DNA from: Chloroflexota bacterium
Lineage (GTDB): Bacteria > Chloroflexota > Anaerolineae > Anaerolineales > Villigracilaceae
Length of the DNA stretch: 64,000 bases
Assembly: GCA_013388685.1 (NCBI GenBank)
Contig: JACAET010000016.1
Location: 25,604-89,603, forward strand
Reading direction: 5' to 3'
The notes under the pieces are model-generated. The model made no database searches. It was not told the DNA's origin and was given only the letters and a program-made list of their open reading frames with translations. Below are positions 8,263 through 17,278 of this stretch, piece after piece (the first letter of the stretch is position 1; each line of letters begins with the position of its first letter). The position numbers and the translations under genes are program-made.

Positions 8263-8451
8263 TTCGAAATAACTGCTTTTAGTCATATTGACGAGTTTTT
8301 GTCACTCATGATATTGTTAATTGGCAGTTGGCTGATTGGGATGTAACCGATGGCAATACAGTTGACATAACCCAGGCAACAAGCGGGCACCCGTTCCGGG
8401 ATGCCCGTTTATATTTCCCCCATACTTAATATACCTTTCAGGAGAACCATC
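8263..8451. other. gene-free leader before gdhA
   Basis: The stretch holds degenerate heptamer words (AATTGGC, AGTTGGC, TGATTGG near 8320-8340) and an imperfect hairpin CGGGCA...TGCCCG at about 8384-8408 followed by TTTATATTT, which could act as an attenuator for gdhA. The ribosome site GGAG of gdhA is at 8441-8444. Confidence 0.4.
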
Positions 8452-9750
8452 ATGTCTGAACAAATTAATGCCTTTGAAATGGCGCAGAAACAATTCGACG
8501 GCGTTGCCGAGATGCTCAAACTCGATCCCGGCGTGCGCGAAGTGCTGCGCTGGCCCATGCGGGAATACTCCTTCCGCATTCCCATCCGCATGGATGACGG
8601 TTCGACCCGAGTCTTTCAGGGATTTCGCGTCCAGCATAACGATGCGCGTGGACCCAACAAAGGCGGCATTCGCTTTCATCCCAATGAGACCTTCGACACC
8701 GTACGCGCCCTTGCCACCTGGATGACATGGAAATGCGCCGTTGCCGATATCCCCCTGGGCGGCGGTAAAGGCGGCGTCATCTGCGATCCAGCCACCCTCT
8801 CGAACGTCGAAAAGGAACAAATTTGCCGCGGTTGGGTGGACGCCATGTGGAAGAACATCGGTCCGCGTAACGACGTCCCCGCGCCGGATGTCGGCACTAC
8901 GCCTCAAATGATGGGCTGGATGATGGATGAGTATTCCCGTCTTGTCGGTCAATATACGCCCGGCGTGTTCACCGGCAAACCCCTGGGAAGCGGCGGCTCC
9001 GAAGGCAGAACCGAAGCGACCGGCTACGGCGTAATCTACACCGTGCGCGAAGCGCTGAAACATCTAAAAATGGATTCGAAAAAAGCCGTCGCCGCCATCG
9101 AAGGCTTTGGCAATGTGGCGCAATATGCCGCCATCGGTTTTGTCGAGATGCTGGGTGGCAAGGTTGCCTGCGTTTCCTGTTGGGATCGTCACGACAAGAA
9201 AGCCTACACCTATAGTCACAAACAGGGGGTGGACCCGCGCTTCCTGTTGACCATTACCGACCAATACGGCACCATAGATCGGAAAGCCGCCGAGGAAGCC
9301 GGTTACTTGATCGAGGATGGCGAAGCCTGGATTACCAAGGAAGCCGACGTGCTGATCCCTGCCGCCATCGAAGGTCACGTCAACGCGGAGACGGTCAAGA
9401 AGATGTCCAGCCGCGTGAAGATCGTCGCCGAGGGCGCCAACGGTCCATGCACGCCGGAGGCGGATGAGTTCTTCAAAGCGAACAAGATCTTCAACATCCC
9501 CGACTTCCTTTGCAACGCCGGAGGCGTCACCACTTCCTATTTCGAACAGGTACAAAACGACATGAACTTCTACTGGACAAAACAGGAAGTGCTCGAAAAA
9601 CTCGATACCAAAATGACGAACGCCTTCAATGCCGTACTCGAAACCGCCGAGAAGGAAGGCGTCTACATGCGCGACGCGGCTTACATGGTCGCCATTACCC
9701 GTGTGGTGAAGGCGATGGAACTGCGCGGTTGGTTGAATGCGACGTGGTAA
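8452..9750 (+). CDS. gdhA: Glutamate dehydrogenase
   Basis: A 432-residue Glu/Leu/Phe/Val-dehydrogenase family enzyme interconverting glutamate with 2-oxoglutarate and ammonia. The substrate domain shows GGIRFHPNE and KCAVADIPLGGGKGGV with the catalytic Lys, and DVPAPDVGTT. The nucleotide domain has GFGNVAQYAA as the dinucleotide loop and EGANGPCTPEAD, and FLCNAGGVTTSYFE is in the usual place. NAD versus NADP preference is not settled. The ATG at 8452 has GGAG eight bases upstream; an upstream in-frame ATG at 8401 lies inside a hairpin and is rejected. A strong terminator follows, so the gene is monocistronic. Confidence 0.94.
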   Translation: MSEQINAFEMAQKQFDGVAEMLKLDPGVREVLRWPMREYSFRIPIRMDDGSTRVFQGFRVQHNDARGPNKGGIRFHPNETFDTVRALATWMTWKCAVADIPLGGGKGGVICDPATLSNVEKEQICRGWVDAMWKNIGPRNDVPAPDVGTTPQMMGWMMDEYSRLVGQYTPGVFTGKPLGSGGSEGRTEATGYGVIYTVREALKHLKMDSKKAVAAIEGFGNVAQYAAIGFVEMLGGKVACVSCWDRHDKKAYTYSHKQGVDPRFLLTITDQYGTIDRKAAEEAGYLIEDGEAWITKEADVLIPAAIEGHVNAETVKKMSSRVKIVAEGANGPCTPEADEFFKANKIFNIPDFLCNAGGVTTSYFEQVQNDMNFYWTKQEVLEKLDTKMTNAFNAVLETAEKEGVYMRDAAYMVAITRVVKAMELRGWLNATW

Positions 9751-9766
9751 ACGGTAATTAACCATC

Positions 9767-9801
9767 AAAAAGGATGCGCCCCATGCGGACGCATCCTTTT
9801 T
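9767..9801. terminator. bidirectional rho-independent terminator
   Basis: A perfect stem AAAAAGGATGCG / CGCATCCTTTTT with a loop of about 11 bases. The A and T runs on both sides let it serve gdhA and the convergent cupin gene. Confidence 0.92.
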
Positions 9802-9843
9802 GATTCTGCGCTTCATCCCCGCGGAGAACTGATTCTGCTCCGA

Positions 9844-10161
9844 TCAGCCTTTGTGCCCCTCCAGGCAAACCACGCCCCGCTCTCCCACCACCGCATCGTG
9901 GACGGTGCCGGCGGGCAGGTCGAGACGGTCACCCGCCTTGAGGGGGAGGCTTTGTCCCAGTTCAGGCAGCCCAAACGTGATCGAGCCGCGCACGACATAA
10001 ATCACCTTATCGTAGGAATGGGTGTGCGCCGCATATACCTCGTGCGGTCCGTTCGACCAGACATAAGGGCTGAGACCTTCGTCTGCCATGAGCTGTCTCA
10101 GCGTAGATTCGGTTGGGGCGGTTGAACCAGCCCACGGGGTGACCTGAGGCGTCTTAGTCAT
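9844..10161 (-). CDS. Cupin domain protein
   Basis: A 105-residue single-domain cupin. The two cupin motifs are visible: AAHTHSYDKVIYVVRG (motif 1, with metal-ligand His and a Tyr/Asp in place of some consensus residues) and LPAGTVHDAVVG (motif 2 with His). Such proteins bind a metal ion and may act as isomerases, dioxygenases or binding proteins; the activity cannot be inferred. The start at 10161 (MTKTPQVT) is chosen because the alternative seven codons upstream run into repeat DNA. Confidence 0.82.
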   Translation of the reverse strand: MTKTPQVTPWAGSTAPTESTLRQLMADEGLSPYVWSNGPHEVYAAHTHSYDKVIYVVRGSITFGLPELGQSLPLKAGDRLDLPAGTVHDAVVGERGVVCLEGHKG

Positions 10162-10182
10162 GGTTCGATGAAAACTCTGCAA

Positions 10183-10220
10183 GACGACTGACCGTCGTCC
10201 ACCGTCTGCGGTCCATTGTC
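10183..10220. repeat. degenerate heptamer repeat
   Basis: Words GTCGTCC, ACCGTCT and GTCCATT follow each other at about seven-base steps between the cupin and pepF genes. The same words appear before pdxT at 24.8 kb. Confidence 0.45.
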
Positions 10221-10224
10221 TTTA

Positions 10225-12033
10225 TTACAACTGGCAGTACCGATCCACGCGTTTGCCGATGATGGCGAGGCTGTCTGCCCAGAACTTTTTAGTGCGGATG
10301 TTGATGCCGAACTTGTCGGCAAGGTCTGCCGCGCGGGCTTCGCCGGTGGTAGCGAGCAGTTCCTTGTAGGCGGGGACGAACTCGGCGCCGCGCTTCTGGT
10401 AAATGGCATATAAGCCGGTGGCGAAGAGCAGACCAAAGGCATAGGGATAGTTGTAGAAGGAAAAGCCGCTGGAGTAGTAGTGCGGTTTCCACGTCCACAT
10501 GAATTTTTGCAGGTAGCGCTCGTCCAGCCCGTCGCCGTAGGTGGCTTTCTGGGCGCGCTCCATGATGTCGCACAACTCGTCGGCAGAGAGTTCCGCTTTG
10601 GCGCGGCGTTCGAAGACTTCCTTTTCGAACAGGAAGCGTGAGTAGATGTCTACGACCACCTGCGAGGCGTTGTTCATTTGCGCTTCGAGGATGGCAAGCA
10701 TCTCCTGCGAGTCGGTGGTCTGTTCGAGGGCGGCTTCGGTGACGATGGTCTCGCACATGATGGAGGCGGTCTCCGCCAGGGTCATGGGGGTGTTTTGCTG
10801 GATGGGGGTCTTGCCTGCCTGCCAGGCGCACTCGTTGTGGAAGGCATGACCGAGTTCATGCGCCAGCGTGCTGACCTGGTCGAACGAGCCGTCGAAGTTG
10901 CTGAGGATGCGGCTTTCCTTCACGCCTTCGACGCCCATGCAAAAGGCGCCGCCGCGCTTCCCTTCGCGTTGTTCGCCGTCAATCCAGCGGTTGTCGAAGG
11001 CGCGTTGGGCGAAGGCGCCCAGTTCGGGAGAGAACTTGTTGAAGTTGGCGACGATGAAGTCGCGCACTTCGTCCCACGAGTAGACCTTGTCGGTTTTGCC
11101 CATCGGGGCGAAGAGGTCCCACCAGGCGAGTTTTCCCGAAGGGTTGCCGAGCAGTTTCGCCTTGTGCTGAAAGTAGCGGCGGAACATGGGGAAGGAATCG
11201 CGCATGGCGCCGAGCATGGCGTCGAGCGTGGCGCGGTCAATGCGGGCGAAGTCGAGCGAGGCGTGGATGGCGTCTTCGCGCCCGCGCTTTCGGTCGAGCG
11301 TGAGCGTTTCGCCTTTGACGCCGTTCATGCACGCCGCCAAAACTTCCTTGACCTCTTCCCAGGCTTTATTCTCGGCTTCGTAGCCGCGGCGGCGGGTGGC
11401 TTCGTCGGGGTGAGAGCGCAGGTTGATGAGGGCGGGCATGGGCAGTTTCTGCATTTTGCCGTCCAGTTCGAAATCCACGGTCATCTGCGAGGTGACTGTG
11501 CCTTGCAGTTTGCCGAAGGCATTGCCTCCGCTCAGGGTCAGTTCGGCGGCGAGGGCTTCCTCCGCTTCGCTCATCAGGTATTTGGATTGCTCCACGCTTT
11601 CCAGCAGGGCAAACTCATGCGCCTTTGCCGAGGGGTTTGTTTTGGCGGCTTTTTTGACGGCGGCTTTGCCCAATTTGCCAACCCATGCCTGGAATTTGGT
11701 GTTGAGAATGTCGCGCTTCACCGACATCTGCTCGAATTCCGAGAGGGCGCGCATGGCTTCCTTGTCGCGTGAATCGGTGGTGACGAACGAATAAATGTAG
11801 GGATTGATTGTGCCAGAAAGTTCGAGGAGCGCATTGAAGCGGTCCACGGCTTCGCCGAGCAGTTTACCGAGTTTCTTTGGTTCGGTTTGAGCGTCGGCTT
11901 TGGCGGCTTTTTTGAGGAAGACTTCCAAGTCGTCCAGCGAGTTTTGATATTGTTTGACGGCGCTTTTGAACTGCCTGGAGGCGAGCGCGGGATAGACGTT
12001 GGTCATATCCCAGCGGGGGGCGGAAACGGTCAT
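10225..12033 (-). CDS. pepF: M3 family oligoendopeptidase
   Basis: A 602-residue zinc metallopeptidase of the M3 family (PepF clade) that cuts short peptides in the cytoplasm. The zinc site is LAHELGHAFH (HExxH) with a downstream Glu in LAETASIMCETI. The C-terminal region (YNYPYAFGLLFATGLYAIY and DLADKFGINIRTKKFW) is typical of PepF. The Lys-rich helical N-terminus (about 35-60) is a little longer than in many relatives. The ATG at 12033 has AAGGAG upstream. A monocistronic gene divergent from the membrane-anchored protein at 12160. Confidence 0.92.
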   Translation of the reverse strand: MTVSAPRWDMTNVYPALASRQFKSAVKQYQNSLDDLEVFLKKAAKADAQTEPKKLGKLLGEAVDRFNALLELSGTINPYIYSFVTTDSRDKEAMRALSEFEQMSVKRDILNTKFQAWVGKLGKAAVKKAAKTNPSAKAHEFALLESVEQSKYLMSEAEEALAAELTLSGGNAFGKLQGTVTSQMTVDFELDGKMQKLPMPALINLRSHPDEATRRRGYEAENKAWEEVKEVLAACMNGVKGETLTLDRKRGREDAIHASLDFARIDRATLDAMLGAMRDSFPMFRRYFQHKAKLLGNPSGKLAWWDLFAPMGKTDKVYSWDEVRDFIVANFNKFSPELGAFAQRAFDNRWIDGEQREGKRGGAFCMGVEGVKESRILSNFDGSFDQVSTLAHELGHAFHNECAWQAGKTPIQQNTPMTLAETASIMCETIVTEAALEQTTDSQEMLAILEAQMNNASQVVVDIYSRFLFEKEVFERRAKAELSADELCDIMERAQKATYGDGLDERYLQKFMWTWKPHYYSSGFSFYNYPYAFGLLFATGLYAIYQKRGAEFVPAYKELLATTGEARAADLADKFGINIRTKKFWADSLAIIGKRVDRYCQL

Positions 12034-12159
12034 AGGTCACTCCTTTTGTTTGATAAGGCAAGTATATCAAATCCTGCCCGGGCGCTTTCAGCCGGAAACT
12101 TCTCTGCTTGTATTTTCGTCCTAAAAACACTACAATCGTTTGAAATATCGGAGGAAACC

Positions 12160-12633
12160 ATGAAACAAGATCGCTTCTTGACGGGTATTTTGATCGGCAT
12201 CGGCATTTTGGTGGTGGCTGCGCTGGTTGTGTTCTTCGCACGCCCCGACAAGCAGACGTATGTTGCGGAAGACACCCCCGAAGGCGTGGTGCACAACTAT
12301 GTGTTGGCTCTCATCAACAAGGATTATGAAAAGGCGTATGGCTACCTCGCCGATCTTGAGTACAAACCCACCTATGAGGAATTCCGACGGTCGTTTTTTG
12401 AAAGGTATCCCGATTCTTATAATACCGCCGTAGACATCGGTATCTCGGTCATCAATGGGGATGAAGCATCGGTAGAAATTTCCCAAATTTATAATTCTGG
12501 CGATCCATTCTCAGGAAACTATCGTAATACCTTCAGCGTCACTCTGGTTAAACAAAACGGCGCATGGAAAATTACACACATGCCAGTGTATGAATTCTGG
12601 GATTACAGTTGGTATCAGGAAGTGCCGAAATAG
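12160..12633 (+). CDS. Membrane-anchored protein with NTF2-like / DUF4878-type domain
   Basis: A 157-residue protein with one N-terminal TM helix (about residues 7-27, FLTGILIGIGILVVAALVVF) and an extracytoplasmic domain. The domain begins DTPEGVVHNYVLALINKDYE and ends VTLVKQNGAWKITHMP, the layout of DUF4878/NTF2-like lumazine-binding-like domains in lipoproteins. The function is unknown; such domains often bind small ligands or cell-wall material. The ATG at 12160 has GGAGG upstream and a TACAAT -10 about 30 bases earlier. The dispersed CATTGCGAGG repeat follows. Confidence 0.7.
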   Translation: MKQDRFLTGILIGIGILVVAALVVFFARPDKQTYVAEDTPEGVVHNYVLALINKDYEKAYGYLADLEYKPTYEEFRRSFFERYPDSYNTAVDIGISVINGDEASVEISQIYNSGDPFSGNYRNTFSVTLVKQNGAWKITHMPVYEFWDYSWYQEVPK

Positions 12634-12636
12634 TCT

Positions 12637-12728
12637 GTCATTGCGAGGAGCGTTTGGGGTTGACGAAGCAATCCACACCAGCAGCGATGAGATTGCTGTA
12701 TCGGGTTGCCCCATCCTTGCAATGACGG
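12637..12728. repeat. dispersed palindromic repeat, copy 1 (CATTGCGAGG family)
   Basis: Begins GTCATTGCGAGGAGCG and ends TTGCAATGACGG, with an inner GAAGCAATC...GAGATTGCT pairing. The termini are inverted copies of each other. A second copy with the same ends lies at 30329-30452. No coding frame runs through it; it looks like a non-autonomous, MITE- or REP-like unit. Confidence 0.85.
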
Positions 12729-12740
12729 GAGGAACCCACT

Positions 12741-14633
12741 ATGAAATCCATCCGTCGTCTGTACTTTTACCTTGTCGCCTTCATCAGCCTTGAGGTGGTG
12801 GCGTGGGGATTGATCCGCTTGCTGCGTTCGGTTGTGAGCAGAACCATTTCAGGCGGGGCAGAGATGCTGGCGCAGGCGTTGGCGCTGATTCTGGTAGGCG
12901 TGCCAATCTTCCTCATTCACTGGTTGTGGGGGCAAAAGGCTTCTGCGCAGGAGGAAGAGGAGAAAAGCGCCAGCCTGCGGGCGGTTTATCTTTACGCAAT
13001 CCTGTTCGCCACGCTCATCCCGGTTGTGCAAAATATTCTGGCGTTCATTGACCGCTGGCTCGTGGAACTTGCCGGCTTGGGCGTGGAAAGCGCCTTTTCC
13101 ATCTTCCGCGACCAAAGCCTTGCCGATAACCTGATCGCCATCGTCATCAACCTGCCCCTGGCGGCATACTTTTGGAATGTGTTACGCACTGATTGGGCAA
13201 CACTCAATGAGCGGAAAAACTTCTCCGACATCCGCCGCCTGTACCGTTATATTTGGATGCTCTATGGTCTGCTGATGACGGTTTTTGGCGTACAACAAAT
13301 TCTGGGTTTCCTCATCTACCTCCCCGGCGATATGGTGGGACAACTGGGACGCGCGAACCTGGTGAACGGCAGCGCATTGCTCGTGATTGGAGTTCCCGTG
13401 TGGGTCTCCTCATGGCGCGTCATTCAGGACTCCCTGGCGGATCCCGCTGAAATGGACTCGAATCTACGCCTCGGCATTCTCTACATCCTGGCGCTCGGCG
13501 GAGTGGTCACAGTTGTCAGCGCGGCAGCCAACCTGGTGAAGACTGTGATGATGCAGCTACTTGGCGCAGACTGGTCGCTGCAATTTTTTGTCCAACAACT
13601 TGGCAGATCGATTTCTATCGGCGTACCCTTGGGGGTGGTGTGGGCATATTACGGTTTCTGGCTGAACCGTCACATTGAGGCGGTTGGAGAGAAGGTGCGG
13701 CAGGCGGGGATGAAGCGGCTGTATAACTACCTGCTGGCGCTTATCGGTTTGGTGGTTGCGATTGTCGGGGTGGCTGCGCTGATTGAATTTGTTATCGATA
13801 TGGTGACCGCCAACATCCTGCTCACAGATGATTTTCAACGTACGCGGCTTGCCAATGCGATTGCCGCGCTTGTGGTGGGCTTGCCGCTCTGGCTGATGAC
13901 CTGGCGCCCGATGCAAGCCGAGGCGCTGGCACGCGGCGAGTTGGGCGACCACGCCAGAAGGTCGTCGCTTCGCAAGACTTATCTGTATCTGGTGTTGTTT
14001 GCTTCGGTCATCGGGGTGATGACAAGTGCGGTGGGGCTGGTCTATCAACTTATCCGCGTCGTTTTGACGGGCGAAACAGGGAGTAACTTTGTCAACACGC
14101 TGCTCAACACCCTGCAACTGTTACTCCTGTTCAGTGTGGTGATGATTTATCATCTTAGCGTCCTGCGAGGGGATGGCGCTTCTATGGCGGATACGCTGAC
14201 GGAGAAGCAGAGCGCATTTTCGCTGCTGCTGGTGGATTCGGGCAACGGCATCGCAGGGGCAGTGCAGGCAGCGCTGGCAAAGGCTGGCGCGACGATGCGG
14301 GTGATGGTGACAACGCCCGATCAAAAGCCCGAAGGCGATTTCAGCGCGCTCATTGTCAGCGGGGCGACGGCGGTGAATGCCCCAGAGTGGATTCGCTCTT
14401 TTGGGGGGAGCCGGATCATCGTCCAGGATGAAGCGAACAATCTGGTGTGGGCGGAGGATGCGGGGCAGGCGGCGGAATCGGTGCAGAGGCTGGCGGAGGG
14501 GCAGGAAATCCAAAAGAAAAAACAAGCGTCTCCGGCATGGATGTATGTGGTGTATGTGTTCGCGGCGCTGTTTGCGATTGAGTTGTTTTTCTTGGTGCTG
14601 GCGATTGGCATTTCGACACTGACGGGGTTCTGA
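12741..14633 (+). CDS. DUF5671-repeat membrane protein
   Basis: A 630-residue multi-pass protein built from four similar units of about 130 residues. Each starts with a xxRxLYxYL motif: IRRLYFYLVAF (res 3), LRAVYLYAILF (about 77), IRRLYRYIWML (about 162), then NLRLGILYILA, MKRLYNYLLAL and LRKTYLYLVLF further on, each followed by two to four TM helices and a VGxPxWxxxW segment. Such units define DUF5671. After the repeats come a short soluble alpha/beta part (about 490-590, from LLLVDSGNGIAGAV) and a final TM helix. Function unknown. Single gene between a repeat and a hairpin; dnaN follows but probably has its own promoter. Confidence 0.8.
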   Translation: MKSIRRLYFYLVAFISLEVVAWGLIRLLRSVVSRTISGGAEMLAQALALILVGVPIFLIHWLWGQKASAQEEEEKSASLRAVYLYAILFATLIPVVQNILAFIDRWLVELAGLGVESAFSIFRDQSLADNLIAIVINLPLAAYFWNVLRTDWATLNERKNFSDIRRLYRYIWMLYGLLMTVFGVQQILGFLIYLPGDMVGQLGRANLVNGSALLVIGVPVWVSSWRVIQDSLADPAEMDSNLRLGILYILALGGVVTVVSAAANLVKTVMMQLLGADWSLQFFVQQLGRSISIGVPLGVVWAYYGFWLNRHIEAVGEKVRQAGMKRLYNYLLALIGLVVAIVGVAALIEFVIDMVTANILLTDDFQRTRLANAIAALVVGLPLWLMTWRPMQAEALARGELGDHARRSSLRKTYLYLVLFASVIGVMTSAVGLVYQLIRVVLTGETGSNFVNTLLNTLQLLLLFSVVMIYHLSVLRGDGASMADTLTEKQSAFSLLLVDSGNGIAGAVQAALAKAGATMRVMVTTPDQKPEGDFSALIVSGATAVNAPEWIRSFGGSRIIVQDEANNLVWAEDAGQAAESVQRLAEGQEIQKKKQASPAWMYVVYVFAALFAIELFFLVLAIGISTLTGF

Positions 14634-14639
14634 TCACTT

Positions 14640-14666
14640 GCAGGTCACGTCTCGTACGTGACCTGC
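14640..14666. terminator. strong hairpin between DUF5671 gene and dnaN
   Basis: GCAGGTCACG is paired perfectly with CGTGACCTGC around a seven-base loop. It is not followed by a T run, so it may be a factor-dependent terminator or an RNA-end stabiliser. Confidence 0.5.
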
Positions 14667-14717
14667 TGATTTAATGATGTAAAATATGAGGGTTATTATC
14701 TCTCGAGGAGACGCATC

Positions 14718-15851
14718 ATGAAAGTGACTGTGCTTCAGGAAAACCTTGCCCGTGGTTTGGGGATTGTCTCGAAGGCTGTTTCGCCGCGCAGTACGTTGCC
14801 GGTGCTGGCGAATGTGTTGATTGCTTCAGACGAGGGACGGTTGCGTCTCTCAGCCACCAATCTTGAGTTGGGTATTACGTGCTGGGTTCCGGCGCGCATT
14901 GAGGAGGAAGGTTCGACGACGGTGCCGGCGCGTACGTTCAGCGACCTGGTGAACACCCTGCCGAGCGATCAGGTGAGTTTGAAACTTGATGTGCCAACGC
15001 AGACTTTGAATGTGCGCTGTGGAACTTCGACGAACGACATCAAGTGTATTGATGCGCAGGAGTTTCCGCCGCTGCCTGTGCCAGACCTGGAAGGCGCGGT
15101 GCAGATCAATTCGGGCGACTTCCGTGAGATGATTCATCAGGTGACGTTTGCGGCTTCGACGGATGAGGCGCGCCCGGTGTTGATGGGCGTTTTGATTCAG
15201 GTGGAAAAGGATAAGATGACGATGGCGGCGGCAGACGGTTTCCGTCTTTCGGTTCGCAAGGCGGTTCTTGCGGCGCCTGTGCCTGCTCCGGTTTCAGCCA
15301 TCATCCCTGCTCAAGCCTTGAAGGAATTAGCGCGCGTGGCGGGCGACGGCGAGGAGCCAATTTACATGGTGCTGCCAAAGGGGCGTGGTCAGGTGGTGTT
15401 TCGCGTGAAGGATGTGGAGGTCGTTTCGCAGTTGATTGACGGGACGTTCCCCGATTTTCAGCAAATTATTCCGCGCTCCTACAAGTCGCGCACGCTGGTT
15501 TCGACGGCTTCGCTGTTGAAGGCGTGCAAGCAGGCGGAGATCTTTGCGCGCGACGGGTCGAATGTGGCGCGGTTGAACATCAAGAGTGCGCAGGGCGATT
15601 TGCAGCCCAGCGAGGTGGAGATTTCCGCCGTCTCGGAGGAGACCGGCAAGAATGAAACCATCGTGGAGGCGACGGTGGATGGCGGCGGGCTGCTGATTGC
15701 GTTCAACGTGAAGTTTTTGCGGGAAGCGCTGGAGGTAATTCGTACGCCGAATGTCGCGTTGGAAACTTCCGCTCCGAACGCGCCGGGGGTGATCCGCCCG
15801 GTGGGCGACGACGATTTCCTGCATGTGATCATGCCGATGCATCTTGGTTAG
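14718..15851 (+). CDS. dnaN: DNA polymerase III beta subunit (sliding clamp)
   Basis: A 377-residue sliding clamp that tethers the replicative polymerase to DNA. All three repeated clamp domains are present: residues 1-120 (KVTVLQENLARGL...RSTLPVLANVLI), 125-250 (FREMIHQVTFAASTDEARPVLMGV) and 255-377, ending in DDFLHVIMPMHL, a variant of the conserved ...MPM(R/H)L C-terminus. GAGGAG precedes the ATG. dnaA and recF are not next to it in this window, so this is not an obvious origin region. A strong terminator follows. Confidence 0.95.
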   Translation: MKVTVLQENLARGLGIVSKAVSPRSTLPVLANVLIASDEGRLRLSATNLELGITCWVPARIEEEGSTTVPARTFSDLVNTLPSDQVSLKLDVPTQTLNVRCGTSTNDIKCIDAQEFPPLPVPDLEGAVQINSGDFREMIHQVTFAASTDEARPVLMGVLIQVEKDKMTMAAADGFRLSVRKAVLAAPVPAPVSAIIPAQALKELARVAGDGEEPIYMVLPKGRGQVVFRVKDVEVVSQLIDGTFPDFQQIIPRSYKSRTLVSTASLLKACKQAEIFARDGSNVARLNIKSAQGDLQPSEVEISAVSEETGKNETIVEATVDGGGLLIAFNVKFLREALEVIRTPNVALETSAPNAPGVIRPVGDDDFLHVIMPMHLG

Positions 15852-15884
15852 TCGAATCGTCAACCAGTCGTTAGCCTGATAGTC

Positions 15885-15924
15885 AAAAAAGGAAGCGCCC
15901 GTCCGAGAGACGAGGCGCTTTTTT
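15885..15924 (+). terminator. rho-independent terminator of dnaN
   Basis: AAAAAAGGAAGCGCC is paired with GGCGCTTTTTT over a loop of about 12 bases, 33 bases after the dnaN stop. Confidence 0.88.
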
Positions 15925-15986
15925 GTGCGCGCTTTGGGCGGCAAAGCCGAAGTCTTCCATACGCTCAGGGCAAGCCTTCGGGATGC

Positions 15987-17234
15987 TTAGGCTTTGGGCA
16001 ATGTCACTTTGAAGGTTGCACCTTTGCCAAGTCCTTCGGATTCCGCCCAGATTTTCCCGCCTTGCACTTCGATGATTCCCTTGGCGATGGTGAGACCGAT
16101 GCCCAGCCCGCCGTAACTCCGGGTGTTGGGCGGTTCGACTTGGTAGAAATCTTCGAAAATCTTTTGTAATTTGTCGGGAGGGATGCCCTTGCCGTGATCC
16201 TGTACCCAGGCGAGGACGTGATTGCCCTGGTCCACTGCGCCGATGACGATTTGACTTTCTTCCGGGGAGAAACGGATGGCGTTGTTGAGCAGGTTAACGA
16301 AGGCAAGGGTGGTTTTTTCCTGGTCAACGCGAACATAGAGGGGATCATCACCGAAGGCATGGGTCAATTCCAGATTGTGTCGTGCGGCGGGGTAGGTAAT
16401 TTCATCGCTGGCAAAAGTCAAAATATCCTGAATGGAAATTTTTTGAGGACGTATGTCCAGTTGTTCCGCCTGCAGGAGGGTGAGATTGCTCATCTGGTCG
16501 AGCAGGGATTTCATTTGCGAGGCGGCGGTCAAGACGTGACGGACATGGTCTGAAAGTTCGCCCTTTGCCTCTTCCTGCAAAAAGGTGGCATAGCCAATGA
16601 TGATGCCGAGAGGCGTTCGCAGTTCGTGAGAGGCGAGGGCGAGGAAGTTGTTCTTGATTTCGTTTGCCTGGCGGGCTTGTTTGAGTGCCTGACGTGTGGC
16701 TTGCAGAAGGCGGGCATTGTTGATGGCGATAGCGGCATGAGCGGCAGTGACCGAGAGAATCGCCACATCCCGTTCGGTAAATTGTCCGTCGCGTTTGTTA
16801 ACCGCCTCGAGCACACCCATCGTGCGATCCTTGATGGGCATGGGGACGCCGAGGAGAGTCCGCGTTTTGAATTTGATTTTGTCGGCAACGAGGGAGTAGT
16901 GACGCGGGTCCTGCTCCACGTTGTTCAGGATCATCGGCTGGTTGGTGCGGAAGATCGTCCCCGCCAGACTGCCTTCGATGGGGACGGGAATTTTGGCGAG
17001 TTCCGCCGGGTCGGAGCCGGTAGCGGCGGCGAAATAGAGGCGCGGATTTTTCTCGTCATAGAGCAAAATGGACGAACCTTCACAATCCAGCAATTCAGCG
17101 GCTGTGGCGGTAATCTGCTGGAGGAGTTCGTCCAAATCGAGGGTCGAGTTGAGAATAACGCTCAATTCGACAAGACGCAACAGTTGATTTTGTCTCCCCT
17201 CGATATCGCGCAATCTGCCTGTCGTGGTGTTCAT
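15987..17234 (-). CDS. GAF-domain sensor histidine kinase
   Basis: A 415-residue soluble histidine kinase. A GAF domain covers about residues 25-170 (LDLDELLQQITATAAELL to AINNARLL), followed by a coiled linker. The phosphoacceptor helix has LASHELRTPLGI (His about 205), and the ATP domain has the N box LLNNAIRFSPEE, G1 VQDHGKGIP, F box FEDFYQVE and G2 GGLGIGLTIAKGI. No TM helix is present, so the signal is cytoplasmic. No response regulator is adjacent; it is an orphan kinase here. Its partner cannot be named. Confidence 0.92.
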   Translation of the reverse strand: MNTTTGRLRDIEGRQNQLLRLVELSVILNSTLDLDELLQQITATAAELLDCEGSSILLYDEKNPRLYFAAATGSDPAELAKIPVPIEGSLAGTIFRTNQPMILNNVEQDPRHYSLVADKIKFKTRTLLGVPMPIKDRTMGVLEAVNKRDGQFTERDVAILSVTAAHAAIAINNARLLQATRQALKQARQANEIKNNFLALASHELRTPLGIIIGYATFLQEEAKGELSDHVRHVLTAASQMKSLLDQMSNLTLLQAEQLDIRPQKISIQDILTFASDEITYPAARHNLELTHAFGDDPLYVRVDQEKTTLAFVNLLNNAIRFSPEESQIVIGAVDQGNHVLAWVQDHGKGIPPDKLQKIFEDFYQVEPPNTRSYGGLGIGLTIAKGIIEVQGGKIWAESEGLGKGATFKVTLPKA

Positions 17235-17278
17235 GGATATAGTTTACCGATTTTATAGACGGGATTCAAGTGGCAATT

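Noticed and set aside
10678..11772. 364-codon open frame on the plus strand
   Set aside because: Antisense to pepF, which has an intact HExxH site; no family motif in the plus-strand product.
14718..15851. Replication origin next to dnaN
   Set aside because: No dnaA, recF, gyrB or clustered DnaA boxes are seen around dnaN.
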